Counted from the first letter of the stretch, positions 43,751 to 53,674 are shown. The stretch is 64,000 nucleotides of DNA from Ensifer sesbaniae (GCF_013283665.1 NZ_JABEKU010000003.1:377706-441705), one strand, 5' to 3'. Notes: a model not told the origin generated them from the letters alone. Numbers and translations: made by a program.

Positions 43751-44608
43751 ATGACCTTCAAGGCCGCAGCCATTCAGATGTGTTCCGGCGTCGATCCGCG
43801 CAAGAATGCGGAGACGATGGTGCGACTGGTGCGCGAGGCAGCTGCCCAGGGCGCGACCTATGTCCAGACGCCGGAAATGACCGGCGCGCTCCAGCGAGAC
43901 CGGGCGGCTCTGCGCGCGGTCCTGAAGGACGAGGCAAACGACATCATTGCCAGCGAAGCCGCGAAGCTTGCCGGTAAACTGGGCATCTATCTCCATGTCG
44001 GCTCGACGCCGATCGCGCTTGCCGACGGCAAGATCGCCAATCGCGGCCTGCTGTTCGGGCCGGACGGCAGGAAGATCTGCGACTACGACAAGATCCATAT
44101 GTTCGACGTCGACCTCGACAACGGCGAAAGCTGGCGGGAAAGCGCCGCCTATCAGCCCGGCAACACGGCACGGATTGCCGATCTCGACTTCGGCAAGCTT
44201 GGTTTCACCATCTGCTACGACGTGCGCTTCCCGGAGCTTTTCCGGCAGCAGGCGGTCGCCGGCGCCGAGATCATGTCGGTGCCCGCCGCCTTCACACGCC
44301 AGACCGGCGAGGCACATTGGGAAATCCTGCTTCGTGCCCGTGCAATCGAGAACGGCCTCTTCGTCATCGCTGCCGCGCAAGGGGGCACGCATGAGGACGG
44401 GCGCGAGACCTTCGGCCACTCGATGATCATCGATCCCTGGGGCAGGGTGCTTGCTTCGGCCGGCTCGACCGGTGAGGCGATCGTGCTTGCCGAAATCGAT
44501 GTCGCCTCCGTGCATTCGGCACGCGCCAAGATACCGAATTTGAAGAACGCCCGCAGTTTCGTGCTCGACGAAGTGGCGCCAACCGGGAAAGGAGGCGTCG
44601 CCGCTTGA
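43751..44608 (+). CDS. Carbon-nitrogen hydrolase (nitrilase/Nit2 family)
   Basis: A 285-residue nitrilase-superfamily amidase with the Glu-Lys-Cys triad in TPEMTGALQRD, YDKIHMFDVDLDNGESWRESAAY and LGFTICYDVRFPELFRQ (Cys near residue 159). The family includes Nit1/Nit2, which destroys deaminated glutathione or omega-amides; next to grxC this metabolite-repair role is attractive but unproven. Stop overlaps the TTG start of the DUF1178 gene. Confidence 0.92.
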   Translation: MTFKAAAIQMCSGVDPRKNAETMVRLVREAAAQGATYVQTPEMTGALQRDRAALRAVLKDEANDIIASEAAKLAGKLGIYLHVGSTPIALADGKIANRGLLFGPDGRKICDYDKIHMFDVDLDNGESWRESAAYQPGNTARIADLDFGKLGFTICYDVRFPELFRQQAVAGAEIMSVPAAFTRQTGEAHWEILLRARAIENGLFVIAAAQGGTHEDGRETFGHSMIIDPWGRVLASAGSTGEAIVLAEIDVASVHSARAKIPNLKNARSFVLDEVAPTGKGGVAA

Positions 44609-45033
44609 TCCGCTATGCGCTTTCCTGTGATAATGGCCATTCCTTCGAGGGGTGGTTCTCATCGAGTGACGATTTCGACCGCCAGGTCGGCCGCAAGCTG
44701 GTTTCCTGTCCCTCTTGCAATTCAACGTCCGTTGCCAAGCAGTTGATGGCGCCGTCGGTCGCGACCGCACGCAAGAAGGAGGCAACGCGGGCGGTGATCA
44801 TGGACCAGGCGCAGAAGGAAACGATCGCCAAGATCCGCGAATTGGTAAAGACCGTGCGCGAGAACGCCGAGGATGTCGGCGAGCGCTTTCCCGAGGAGGC
44901 GCGCAAGATCCACTATGGCGAAGCGGAGGAACGCGGACTGATCGGCAAGGCGACGGCGGAAGAGGCCGTGGAGCTTCTCGAAGAAGGAATTGCGGTCGCG
45001 CCGCTGCCGATCTTGCCGGACGAGGCCAACTGA
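44605..45033 (+). CDS. DUF1178 family protein
   Basis: A 142-residue alphaproteobacterial protein with an N-terminal zinc-ribbon-like segment: MIRYALSCDNGHSFEGWF, SCPSCNSTSVAKQLMAPSV, so cysteines at about 8, 34 and 37 plus a histidine could bind metal. The rest is helical and acidic. Role unknown; conserved partner of the nitrilase gene. Start is TTG at 44605 (TTGA overlap with the nitrilase stop) with AAAGGAGG nine bases upstream. Confidence 0.88.
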   Translation: MIRYALSCDNGHSFEGWFSSSDDFDRQVGRKLVSCPSCNSTSVAKQLMAPSVATARKKEATRAVIMDQAQKETIAKIRELVKTVRENAEDVGERFPEEARKIHYGEAEERGLIGKATAEEAVELLEEGIAVAPLPILPDEAN

Positions 45034-45138
45034 CGCGCGATCCAACGCCTGACCGATGCTGCAAACTTGGCCGACGGCTCTTTAAAAACAACGTCTTGCT
45101 TCCCATTTCGCGGTTTCGCAATGGGAGATTTTCAGTCA

Positions 45139-45705
45139 ATGACATTGTCCGAGCTACGCATTTCCACCGATCGGCTCGTCATCAGGCCATTCGCGCCCAA
45201 CGATTTTCCCGCCTTCTTCGCCTATCATCGGCTGCCGGAAGTCTATCGCTACCTCTATGCCGAGCCGTTGGACGAAGTGGCGGCGCGGACGAAGTTCGTC
45301 AAGGCGTCGAAGCCGCGCCTCGACGAAGACGGAGATGTCGCAGTCTTTGCCGTCGAGCGGCAGGAGGATGGCGCCCTGATCGGCGAGGTGCTGCTGAAGC
45401 TCGCAAGCCGGACGGCGGAGCAGGCGGAGACCGGCTACATCTTCAACCCCGTCTTTGCCGGCAAGGGCTACGCGACCGAGGCGATGCGGGCCGTGCTCGA
45501 TCTCGGTTTTTCGACGCTGCGCTTTCACCGGATCTTCGCTCGGCTCGATGCGCTCAACAAAGGTTCCGTCGGTGTCGTGGAACGTCTCGGCATGCGCCGG
45601 GAGGCGCATCTGATCGAGAACGACCGGTTCAACGGTAGCTGGGGCGACGAATTCGTCTATGCGCTGCTGAGGCGTGAATGGCAGGAGCGTCGGCAGGCCG
45701 GCTGA
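45139..45705 (+). CDS. GNAT family N-acetyltransferase, RimJ/RimL-like
   Basis: A 188-residue acetyltransferase of the RimJ/RimL (Acetyltransf_3) type: ISTDRLVIRPFAPNDFPAFFAYHRLPEVYRYL near the N-terminus, ETGYIFNPVFAGKGYATEAMRAVLDLGF and the DALNKGSVGVVERLGMRREAHLIENDRF tail. Members acetylate ribosomal protein N-termini or small metabolites. ATG 45121 is an alternative start adding six residues. Convergent with ubiG. Confidence 0.88.
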   Translation: MTLSELRISTDRLVIRPFAPNDFPAFFAYHRLPEVYRYLYAEPLDEVAARTKFVKASKPRLDEDGDVAVFAVERQEDGALIGEVLLKLASRTAEQAETGYIFNPVFAGKGYATEAMRAVLDLGFSTLRFHRIFARLDALNKGSVGVVERLGMRREAHLIENDRFNGSWGDEFVYALLRREWQERRQAG

Positions 45706-45720
45706 ACCCGCCGGCAGCGT

Positions 45721-46467
45721 TTACAGCGGGCGCTTGGCGACGATCATGTAGTTGACGTCCATATCCTTGGACAGGTTCCACTGATTGGCGAGCGGATTGA
45801 AGAAGACGCCGGTGCGCTCGGTGACTTCGAGCCCGTTGACCACAAGCGGCTTTTCCAGCTCATCCGGGCGCACGAGCTTTTCGTACTGGTGCGTGCCGCG
45901 CGGCAGCCAGCGCAACACGTTCTCGGCCGCGAAAATGGCAAGTGCCGCTGCCTTCATCGTGCGATTGATGGTGGCGACGAACATCAGGCCGCCGGGGCGA
46001 ACCATGTGGGCGCAGGTGGTCATGAAGAAATCGACGTCTGCAACGTGCTCGACTACTTCCATGTTGAGCACGATGTCGAAGCTCTCGCCGGCTTCGGCGA
46101 GCGCTTCCGCGGTCACGGCGCGATAGTCGACCGCCACGCCGCTTCCGGCCGCGTGCGTCTTGGCGATGCCGATGTTCTTCTCGGAGGCATCGGCACCGAG
46201 GACGTCGGCGCCCATGCGCGCCATTGGCTCCGACAGAAGACCGCCGCCGCAGCCGATATCGAGCAGCCGCAGACCTTTCAGCGGTTGCGGGCCCCTGGGA
46301 TCGCGGCCGAAATGCTCGGCCACCTTGTCGCGGATATAGGCGAGGCGAACGGGGTTGAACTTGTGCAGTGGCCTGAACTTGCCGGTGGGATCCCACCACT
46401 CCGCGGCCATGGCGGAAAACCGGTCCACCTCGCTCTGGTCGATCGTCGTGCGTGCGGTCTCGCTCAT
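45721..46467 (-). CDS. ubiG: Ubiquinone biosynthesis O-methyltransferase
   Basis: A 248-residue methyltransferase acting at two O-methylation steps of ubiquinone synthesis. Conserved [32 protein letters not shown]-binding [47 protein letters not shown] and the C-terminal [10 protein letters not shown]...[15 protein letters not shown]. Start at ATG 46467 with AAGGAGA eight bases upstream. Separated from its usual rhizobial neighbour lysC by about 3.5 kb of other genes. Confidence 0.94.
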   Translation of the reverse strand: MSETARTTIDQSEVDRFSAMAAEWWDPTGKFRPLHKFNPVRLAYIRDKVAEHFGRDPRGPQPLKGLRLLDIGCGGGLLSEPMARMGADVLGADASEKNIGIAKTHAAGSGVAVDYRAVTAEALAEAGESFDIVLNMEVVEHVADVDFFMTTCAHMVRPGGLMFVATINRTMKAAALAIFAAENVLRWLPRGTHQYEKLVRPDELEKPLVVNGLEVTERTGVFFNPLANQWNLSKDMDVNYMIVAKRPL

Positions 46468-46578
46468 GTCGCCGTCTCCTTGCATCTTCCCTGGTGAAGT
46501 CGGACGATCAGGCAGGGAAGTCAAGAGCCGGCGATGGGCCAGATGAGCGCAGATCAGGCGGGAGCGATGCCCTGTCCC

Positions 46579-47130
46579 CTACAGCGCGTCCGCCTCCGGT
46601 TGGTAGTGCAGGATGACTAGTCCCGATTTCAGCGGGCGTGTGTCGGTCAGTTTCAGCTTCGTCCGCTTCAGGCCCGGCTTGAACAGGGGCACGCCGCTAC
46701 CCAGAAGCACCGGATTGATGCCGAGACGATACTCGTCGACGAGGCCCTTCTCGATCAGCCCTGCTGCGAAATCCGCACTGCCGAATACGAAGATCGTGCC
46801 GCCATCGAGTTGCTTCAGTCGCTCGACTTCCTTGGCGGCGTCGCCGGTCACGAGCCTTGTCCTGTGCCAATCGGCGGATGTCAACGTGCGCGAGAAGACG
46901 AACTTCTCGACACCATTCATGAAGGTGGCGATGTCGCCTTCGGCGGAGGGCCAGTAGGCGGCCATCATTTCATAGGTCACGCGGCCGAAAAGCAAAGTGT
47001 CGGCTTCGAGCTGCGTTTCGCCGATATAGGCGGCGAGTTCGTCCTCGAAGACGAACCAACTGATGTCATGCCCCGTCGCCTCGAAGAAGCCATCGACGCT
47101 GACCATGTCCCACATGATGACCTTGCGCAT
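46579..47130 (-). CDS. Dihydrofolate-reductase-fold protein (RibD C-terminal family)
   Basis: A 183-residue RibD_C/DHFR-superfamily reductase: MRKVIMWDMVSVDGFFE start, DTLLFGRVTYEMMAAYWP near residue 60, KFVFSRTLTSADWHRTRLV, and the NADPH-binding FVFGSADFAAGLIEKGLVDEYRLGINPVLLGSGVPLF. Not a folate enzyme by this sequence; members are reductases of unknown substrate often found as mobile accessory genes. Start at ATG 47130 with GGGAGAAAG upstream. Part of the segment between ubiG and lysC. Confidence 0.88.
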   Translation of the reverse strand: MRKVIMWDMVSVDGFFEATGHDISWFVFEDELAAYIGETQLEADTLLFGRVTYEMMAAYWPSAEGDIATFMNGVEKFVFSRTLTSADWHRTRLVTGDAAKEVERLKQLDGGTIFVFGSADFAAGLIEKGLVDEYRLGINPVLLGSGVPLFKPGLKRTKLKLTDTRPLKSGLVILHYQPEADAL

Positions 47131-47280
47131 TGTCTTTCTCCCGTTGCAGTGCGTGTGTTTGGAGGAGACTGTCAAAACTGATACCGTTTTGCAAGTGGTT
47201 TTATTATTGCATCAGATTGGTTCGCGTCGAAGCACGTCACCGTGCTAATTTCGTCGAATCTGCGATGCAGGGGAATTCAG

Positions 47281-47796
47281 ATGTCGTTGGACAGAATCGG
47301 CTGGGCAGTCGAGGTCGTTGCGCCGCAGCCTTCGGATCAGCTTCTCGAAATCGGCTGCGGCCATGGCGTTGCGGTGACGAAGGTTTGCGAGCGGCTCGTC
47401 GACGGAGAGATCGTGGCCATCGATCGTTCGCCCGCCATGATCGCGGCGGCGGCGCGGCGAAACGACCGATATGTTGCTGCCGGTCGGGCCACTTTGCAGA
47501 TTGCTGACCTTGGGGCACTCGATCTGGGCGGTCGTCGTTTCGACAAGGCATTCGCGATGCGCGTCGGCCTGTTCACGCGGGGCGATCCCATCCGTGAGTT
47601 TGCCGCGCTGGCGCGGCTGTTGAAGCCGGAAGGACGGCTCTTTCTCTTGCATGACGAGCCGTCCACAGATGCCGACGAGGTCGCCGCGCGGCTCGAAGCC
47701 GCGGTCCTTCGCCATCGATGGATCGTCGAAGCGCGGCTGACGCATGTCTTCGATGGTGGCGAGGTTGCCTGCGTGATCGCCCGGCCGCCTTTCTAG
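47281..47796 (+). CDS. Small class I SAM-dependent methyltransferase
   Basis: A 171-residue methyltransferase with SAM motif LLEIGCGHGVAVTKVCERL near residue 19, acidic end IVAIDRSPAMIAAAARRN and ALARLLKPEGRLFLLHD near 108. The catalytic-region ordering is of a small-molecule MTase; substrate unknown. ATG 47281 with AGGGGAA upstream. Divergent from the DHFR-like gene over an AT-rich 150-base gap (47131-47280), and convergent with the ABC-F gene. Confidence 0.87.
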   Translation: MSLDRIGWAVEVVAPQPSDQLLEIGCGHGVAVTKVCERLVDGEIVAIDRSPAMIAAAARRNDRYVAAGRATLQIADLGALDLGGRRFDKAFAMRVGLFTRGDPIREFAALARLLKPEGRLFLLHDEPSTDADEVAARLEAAVLRHRWIVEARLTHVFDGGEVACVIARPPF

Positions 47797-47867
47797 GATC
47801 CGATTGGTGACGCCCGCCTTTCGCGGACGTCACTGATGCGATGAGTGCGGCTTCGCTGACGCGGTCG

Positions 47868-49400
47868 CTACCCGAGCTCGCTCGCAGCAGCGGAGGCGAA
47901 GAAATCCTCCGGGTCCTCGACTTCGACGAGACGCCGCTTCTCGATCAGCCAGAAGCGATTGCCGACATTGCGGACGAAGCTGCGATCGTGGGACACCAGC
48001 AGGCAGCTCGTCTCGTGCTTGAGCAACTCGGCCTCGAGCGCCTCCTGGCCCTCGATGTCCAGATGGTTGGTCGGCTCGTCGAGCAGGTAGAAATTCGGCT
48101 CCTTCAAGCGCAGGACCAGCATGGCGAGGCGTGCCTTCTGGCCTCCGGAGAGCCGGCCGATCGCCTTTTCCTGCATGTCGATGCCGACGCCGGCACCGAC
48201 GAGCAGGGTGCGTGCCCTTTGATCGCCGAGCGAAAAGCGGCGGGAGAGTGCGGCAAGTGGCGTCTCGTCGTCGGACAATCCCGCAAGCGCCTGGTCGCTA
48301 TAGCCGAGCACGAGCGAGGGCGTCGCCTTCAGGCTTTCCGGTGCACGCCCGGGCTCCTCGATCGCAGCGCGGATGAGGTTGACGAGCCGCGTCTTGCCGG
48401 TGCCGTTTTCGCCGAGCAGGACGATGCGGTCGCCTTGGCAAATCCAGCGTTTGCCGGTGCGAAAGAGAGGGGTTCCGTCCGGCGTTTCGACGGCGACATC
48501 GTCGAGCGTCACCAGGATCTTGGCGTGGGTGCCGCGGTTGGCGAGCCGGATCGCGCCGGCGGAACGCTCCTGATGCGCAGGCTTCGCTGCGTCCTCCAGC
48601 CGCTCGGCCCGCTGCTTCAACTGCTTCGTCTTCACGGTCAGCAGGTCGCTGCCGGAATTGATGCCGATATTGTTGAGCTTGGCGGCCTGGCGGCGGAGTT
48701 GCTGTGCCACCTTCATGTCGCGCTGGTAGCGCCGCTCCTCGGAGGCATCGACCTCGTCGAGCGCTACGCGCGAGCGTGAGTAGGGAAGCGCGAAGATCGG
48801 CGACTGCTCGGGCCTCAAGAACAGCGTGCGGTTGGTGGTCGCATCCAGGAAGGCGCGGTCGTGGCTGGCGACCAGCACCGGCACGTCCCGCGGCAGGGCG
48901 TTCAGCCAGGCTTCGAGCCGGGCGATCTTGGCGAGGTCCAGGTGATTGGTCGGCTCGTCCAGCAGCAGCGCATCCGGATCGGTGACCCAGACGCGGGCGA
49001 GAAGTGCCAGCCGCTGCCAGCCGCCGCTCAGTTCCGAGACAGAGCGTCGGCGCAGAGCCTCCGGCACGTCGAGGGAGTCGAGCACGATGTCGACGCGCCA
49101 GCTTTCGTTTTCCGCTTGATCGGCCGGAAGGGCAGAGAGAACGGCTTCGTGGAAGGAGAGAGGCATGAGGGAAGCAGGCACGTTCTGCTCGACGTGGCCG
49201 ATGGTCAGGCCCCGCGAACGCGTGATTTCGCCGGCAGTCGGGTCGAAGGTGCCGGCGATCGATTTCAAAAGGGTCGACTTGCCGCGGCCGTTCGCGGCGA
49301 CGATGCCGATGCGATCACCTGCGGCGACGGAGAGATTGAGGTTGGAGAAAAGCGGTGCGCTCAGGCTGACGCCGAGGTTGCGGATATTGATCAAGGCCAT
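47868..49400 (-). CDS. ABC-F family ATP-binding protein
   Basis: A 510-residue soluble protein with two ABC cassettes and no transmembrane region. Cassette 1: Walker A AANGRGKSTLLKS, signature SELSGGWQRLALLARV, Walker B LLLDEPTNHLD; cassette 2: GENGTGKTRLVN, SGGQKARLAML, LLDEPTNHLDIEG. The linker (about 195-270, RRYQRDMKVAQQLRRQAAKLNNIG) is the ABC_tran_Xtn type. ABC-F proteins act on ribosomes, giving resistance or rescuing stalled translation. Not one of the universal EttA/Uup set by its two short cassettes and spacing. Confidence 0.9.
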   Translation of the reverse strand: MALINIRNLGVSLSAPLFSNLNLSVAAGDRIGIVAANGRGKSTLLKSIAGTFDPTAGEITRSRGLTIGHVEQNVPASLMPLSFHEAVLSALPADQAENESWRVDIVLDSLDVPEALRRRSVSELSGGWQRLALLARVWVTDPDALLLDEPTNHLDLAKIARLEAWLNALPRDVPVLVASHDRAFLDATTNRTLFLRPEQSPIFALPYSRSRVALDEVDASEERRYQRDMKVAQQLRRQAAKLNNIGINSGSDLLTVKTKQLKQRAERLEDAAKPAHQERSAGAIRLANRGTHAKILVTLDDVAVETPDGTPLFRTGKRWICQGDRIVLLGENGTGKTRLVNLIRAAIEEPGRAPESLKATPSLVLGYSDQALAGLSDDETPLAALSRRFSLGDQRARTLLVGAGVGIDMQEKAIGRLSGGQKARLAMLVLRLKEPNFYLLDEPTNHLDIEGQEALEAELLKHETSCLLVSHDRSFVRNVGNRFWLIEKRRLVEVEDPEDFFASAAASELG

Positions 49401-50045
49401 GGTCGTTCTCTGGACTGCGCGAGCGACGGTGAGAGATCCGTGGGCGGCAAGCTCATGCCGTGGCTGGCGGATGGTCGAGCCCGCGACAGCAAGGTTGCTG
49501 CACTCGGGCCGTCACTCGGTAATGGAAGACGATGTAGGCGTTCGAACCGATAAGGTTCCGCGCTGCATCACTCTGGGCAGACCAGGGATAGGTTCGCGAG
49601 ATTGCGAAGTATGTCCGGTCAGCCCTGCAAACGCATCTGCAGGGCTTGGACGGGGCCACGCTGGCGGTGGTGCCGGAAGAATGTAATCACGCGCAGCCCC
49701 CCTTTCTCGAATTCGAGTTGCGAGTGCACGTTTAGCATCGGCGCCGGTAATTTTCAACGCGGCATTGCAGGCTTCCGCGGCACGGATATTTCCGTCACGC
49801 CGTCCCTTTGGCAATATTGTTGCGAAACGGACCTGTCCGAGCCGGCGGCGAGGCCCGAATCTGTGTCCGCTTGCCATTGCGTGCGGCCCCCTGATCCGCT
49901 AAGAGACGCCGCGACTTTCCGCTCCCCGAAGCGGTGACTGCCGATGTCCGAGAAGTCTCCCAAGCTTTTTGACCGTCGGGCGCCGGCGGGGGCTTTCCTG
50001 TCACGCGCGCCTCGCGCGCGCAAAATTGGGTACCGGTAGAGGCAC
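49401..50045. other. 645-base gap between ABC-F gene and lysC, no convincing gene
   Basis: Several overlapping frames of about 110-170 codons exist on both strands but none has a recognisable protein pattern, and two run on into lysC. It contains an inverted repeat AGCCCTGCA / TGCAGGGCT (49621-49646, loop 8). The lysC promoter is presumably in its last 250 bases. Confidence 0.5.
49621..49646. repeat. Inverted repeat in ubiG-lysC gap
   Basis: Nine-base perfect arms AGCCCTGCA and TGCAGGGCT with an eight-base loop. No T-run follows on either strand, so I call it structure only, not a terminator. Confidence 0.45.
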
Positions 50046-51320
50046 ATGGCACGCATCGTGATGAAATTCGGCGGAACCTCCGTCGCTGATTTGGACCGCA
50101 TCCACAATGTCGCCCGCCATGTGAAACGCGAGGTCGATGCCGGCCATGAAGTCGCCGTCGTTGTTTCCGCCATGTCCGGCAAGACCAACGAGCTGGTCGG
50201 CTGGGTGCAGAACATGCCGAAGGCCACCGGCGCCAACTCGCCCTTCTACGACGCGCGCGAATACGACGCGATCGTCGCTTCCGGCGAACAGGTGACCTCG
50301 GGTCTTCTTGCAATCGCGCTGCAGTCGATGGGCATCAACGCCCGCTCCTGGCAGGGCTGGCAGATCCCGATCCGCACCGACAACGCCCATGGCGCTGCAC
50401 GCATCCTCGACATCGAGGGTGCCGAAATCATCCGCCGCATGGGCGAGGGCCAGGTGGCCGTCGTCGCCGGCTTCCAGGGCCTCGGCCCGGACAATCGCGT
50501 CGCCACGCTCGGCCGCGGTGGCTCCGATACCTCGGCGGTGGCGATCGCCGCTGCGGTCAAGGCCGACCGCTGCGACATCTATACCGACGTCGATGGCGTC
50601 TACACGACCGACCCGCGCATCGAGCCGAAGGCGCGGCGGCTGAAGAAAATCGCGTTCGAGGAAATGCTGGAAATGGCATCGCTCGGCGCCAAGGTGCTGC
50701 AGGTGCGCTCGGTCGAGCTCGCCATGGTGCACAAGGTCCGCACCTTCGTGCGTTCGTCTTTCGAAGATCCCGATGCGCCGGGCATGGGTGACCTTCTCAA
50801 CCCGCCCGGTACGCTGATTTGTGATGAGGATGAGATCGTGGAACAGGAAGTCGTAACCGGCATTGCCTATGCCAAGGATGAAGCCCAGATTTCGCTGCGC
50901 CGTCTCGCCGACCGGCCGGGCGTCTCCGCCGCGATCTTCGGACCGCTCGCCGAAGCCCATATCAACGTCGACATGATCGTCCAGAACATTTCCGAGGACG
51001 GCTCGAAGACCGACATGACCTTCACGGTTCCGTCGGGCGACGTCGACAAGGCGCTGAAGGTGCTCGGCGACAACAAGGAAAAGATCGGCTACGACGTCGT
51101 TCAGTCCGAGGCTGGCCTCGTCAAGGTGTCGGTCATCGGCATCGGCATGCGCAGCCACGCCGGTGTCGCTGCTTCGGCCTTCCGCGCACTCGCCGAGAAG
51201 GGCATCAACATCAAGGCGATCACCACCTCCGAGATCAAGATTTCGATCCTGATCGACGGTCCTTATGCGGAATTGGCGGTTCGCACTTTGCATTCCGCTT
51301 ACGGTCTCGATAAGAGTTAA
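50046..51320 (+). CDS. lysC: Aspartate kinase
   Basis: A 424-residue aspartokinase starting the lysine/threonine/methionine pathway. Conserved [20 protein letters not shown] start, [40 protein letters not shown] near residues 155-195, and two ACT regulatory domains in the C-terminal part ([25 protein letters not shown] at the end). The short, alpha-only class II form subject to lysine/threonine feedback. Together with lysA elsewhere in the window it covers first and last enzymes of lysine synthesis. Confidence 0.95.
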   Translation: MARIVMKFGGTSVADLDRIHNVARHVKREVDAGHEVAVVVSAMSGKTNELVGWVQNMPKATGANSPFYDAREYDAIVASGEQVTSGLLAIALQSMGINARSWQGWQIPIRTDNAHGAARILDIEGAEIIRRMGEGQVAVVAGFQGLGPDNRVATLGRGGSDTSAVAIAAAVKADRCDIYTDVDGVYTTDPRIEPKARRLKKIAFEEMLEMASLGAKVLQVRSVELAMVHKVRTFVRSSFEDPDAPGMGDLLNPPGTLICDEDEIVEQEVVTGIAYAKDEAQISLRRLADRPGVSAAIFGPLAEAHINVDMIVQNISEDGSKTDMTFTVPSGDVDKALKVLGDNKEKIGYDVVQSEAGLVKVSVIGIGMRSHAGVAASAFRALAEKGINIKAITTSEIKISILIDGPYAELAVRTLHSAYGLDKS

Positions 51321-51406
51321 TCGACAGGCGACTGATTTGGGATTCGCGGCGGTTTACGCCGCGCGTCCGGCTGCCGCCGTCTACTCTATTTCGGAGACCC
51401 TACGCG

Positions 51407-53674
51407 ATGAGAGACCTTTCCGCAGGTCCGCGCGTTCTCCTCAAGCGGTTGCGCGAGCTTATGGCGGAACCGCTGGAGCCGCAGGAGCGCCTTGACCGTA
51501 TTGTGCGCCAGATCGCGCAGAACATGGTTGCGGAAGTGTGTTCGGTCTACGTCCTGCGTTCCGACGGCGTGCTCGAACTCTACGCGACGGAAGGTCTGAA
51601 CAAGGCCGCCGTCCACCTGGCGCAGTTGAAGATGGGGCAGGGCCTCGTCGGCACCATTGCCGCCTCTGCGCGGCCTCTCAATCTTTCCGACGCCCAGTCG
51701 CACCCGGCCTTCACCTACCTGCCGGAGACCGGCGAAGAGATCTACCATTCCTTCCTTGGCGTGCCGATCCTGCGCACGGGCCGTGCGCTTGGGGTTCTCG
51801 TCGTGCAGAACAAGGCGATGCGCAACTACCGCGAGGACGAGGTTGAGGCGCTCGAGACGACCGCGATGGTTCTCGCGGAGATGGTGGCGACGGGTGAACT
51901 GAAGAAGATCACCAAGCCGGGTCTCGAACTCGACCTCTCGCGCCCGGTCTCGATCGAGGGCAACAGCTACGGCGAAGGCATCGGCCTCGGCTATGTCGTG
52001 CTGCATGAGCCGAGGATCGTCGTCACGAACCTCCTCAATGAGGATACCGAGCAGGAACTGCAGCGGCTCGCCGAGGCGTTGGGGTCGCTGCGCATTTCGA
52101 TCGACGACATGTTGTCGCGCCGCGACGTGTCGATGGAGGGCGAGCACCGGGCGGTGCTCGAAACCTACCGCATGTTCGCGCATGACCGGGGCTGGGTGCG
52201 CAAGCTCGAGGAGGCGATCCGCAACGGCCTGACGGCGGAAGCGGCGGTCGAGCGCGTCCAGAGCGAAACCAAGGCGCGCATGATCCGGTTGACGGACCCG
52301 TATCTGCGTGAGCGCATGCACGATTTCGACGATCTTGCGAACCGCCTGCTGCGCCAGCTTTCCGGTTATGGTGCCAAGCTTTCGGCGAGCGACTTCCCGA
52401 CCGATGCGGTGATCGTCGCCCGCGCCATGGGCGCTGCCGAACTGCTCGACTATCCGCGTGAAAACGTGCGCGGCCTGGTGCTCGAAGAGGGCGCCGTCAC
52501 CAGCCATGTGGTGATCGTCGCCCGTGCCATGGGGATACCGGTCGTCGGCCAGGCGACGGGTGCCGTGGCGCTCGCGGAAAACCGCGATGCGATCATCATC
52601 GATGGCGACGATGCCAAGGTGCACTTGCGGCCGCTCGCCGACCTGCAGCGTGCCTATGAGGAAAAGGTTCGCTTCCGGGCGCGGCGCCAGGCGCAGTTCC
52701 GGGCGCTGAAGGATGTCGAGCCGCTGACCAAGGACGGCAAGCGCATCACGCTGCAGATGAATGCCGGTCTGCTCGTCGACCTGCCGCATCTGAACGAGGC
52801 GGGTGCCGAGGGCATCGGCCTGTTCCGCACCGAACTCCAGTTCATGATCGCCTCGACGATGCCGAAGGCGGAAGAACAGGAAGCATTTTATCGCAATGTG
52901 CTGAAACAGACGGGCGGCAAGCCCGTGACCTTCCGCACCCTCGACATCGGCGGCGACAAGGTCGTTCCCTATTTCCGCGCGGCGGAAGAGGAAAACCCGG
53001 CGCTCGGTTGGCGGGCGATCCGACTGTCGCTGGACCGGCCGGGTCTTCTGCGGACCCAGCTTCGCGCGATGCTCCGCGCTGCGGCCGGTGCCGAGCTCAA
53101 GCTGATGTTGCCGATGGTCACCGAGGTTTCCGAGCTCAGGATTGCGCGCGACCTCTTGCAGAAGGAAATCGAGCGGCAGTCGAAGCTTGGTGAACAATTG
53201 CCGCGCAAGCTGCAGTTCGGCGCCATGCTGGAGGTGCCGGCGCTGCTGTGGCAGCTCGACGAACTGATGACTGAAGTGGATTTCGTCTCGGTCGGCTCCA
53301 ACGATCTCTTCCAGTTCGCGATGGCGGTCGACCGCGGCAACGCCCGCGTATCCGATCGTTTCGACGTGTTGGGACGGCCGTTCCTCAGGATCCTGCGCGA
53401 CATCGTGCGCGCCGGCGACCGGCACGATACCCCGGTGACGCTCTGCGGCGAGATGGCGAGCAAGCCGCTCTCAGCCATGGCGTTGCTGGGCTTAGGCTTC
53501 CGTTCGGTGTCGATGTCGCCGACGGCGGTAGGACCGGTCAAGGCGATGCTGCTGGCGCTCGACGCCGGCAAGCTTGCTGCCGCGCTGAACGCGGCGCTGG
53601 ACGACACGCACGACCAGACGCCTATTCGCCAGATGCTGGTGGATTTCGCCGCGGAAAACGGCATTCCGGTTTAG
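51407..53674 (+). CDS. ptsP: PEP-protein phosphotransferase of the nitrogen PTS, EI-Ntr
   Basis: A 755-residue enzyme that phosphorylates NPr and feeds EIIA-Ntr signalling. The N-terminal GAF domain spans about residues 15-160 (VRQIAQNMVAEVCSVYVLRSDG), then the PEP-utiliser N-domain, the phospho-histidine loop LEEGAVTSHVVIVARAMGIPV near 370, and the PEP-binding TIM barrel with GIGLFRTELQFMIAS and SVGSNDLFQFAMAVDRGN. GAF plus EI fusion distinguishes it from sugar-PTS EI. Rhizobial PtsP uses glutamine/alpha-ketoglutarate sensing through GAF. Confidence 0.95.
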   Translation: MRDLSAGPRVLLKRLRELMAEPLEPQERLDRIVRQIAQNMVAEVCSVYVLRSDGVLELYATEGLNKAAVHLAQLKMGQGLVGTIAASARPLNLSDAQSHPAFTYLPETGEEIYHSFLGVPILRTGRALGVLVVQNKAMRNYREDEVEALETTAMVLAEMVATGELKKITKPGLELDLSRPVSIEGNSYGEGIGLGYVVLHEPRIVVTNLLNEDTEQELQRLAEALGSLRISIDDMLSRRDVSMEGEHRAVLETYRMFAHDRGWVRKLEEAIRNGLTAEAAVERVQSETKARMIRLTDPYLRERMHDFDDLANRLLRQLSGYGAKLSASDFPTDAVIVARAMGAAELLDYPRENVRGLVLEEGAVTSHVVIVARAMGIPVVGQATGAVALAENRDAIIIDGDDAKVHLRPLADLQRAYEEKVRFRARRQAQFRALKDVEPLTKDGKRITLQMNAGLLVDLPHLNEAGAEGIGLFRTELQFMIASTMPKAEEQEAFYRNVLKQTGGKPVTFRTLDIGGDKVVPYFRAAEEENPALGWRAIRLSLDRPGLLRTQLRAMLRAAAGAELKLMLPMVTEVSELRIARDLLQKEIERQSKLGEQLPRKLQFGAMLEVPALLWQLDELMTEVDFVSVGSNDLFQFAMAVDRGNARVSDRFDVLGRPFLRILRDIVRAGDRHDTPVTLCGEMASKPLSAMALLGLGFRSVSMSPTAVGPVKAMLLALDAGKLAAALNAALDDTHDQTPIRQMLVDFAAENGIPV

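Noticed and set aside
49512..49877. 121-codon minus-strand frame in the ubiG-lysC gap
   Set aside because: No ribosome-binding site, no domain, and other frames overlap it on both strands; treated as non-coding.
50001..51293. 430-codon frame opposite lysC
   Set aside because: Shadow of lysC; the plus-strand aspartokinase motifs are complete.
51386..53425. 679-codon frame opposite ptsP
   Set aside because: Antisense artefact of GC-rich codon bias; ptsP has all domain motifs.
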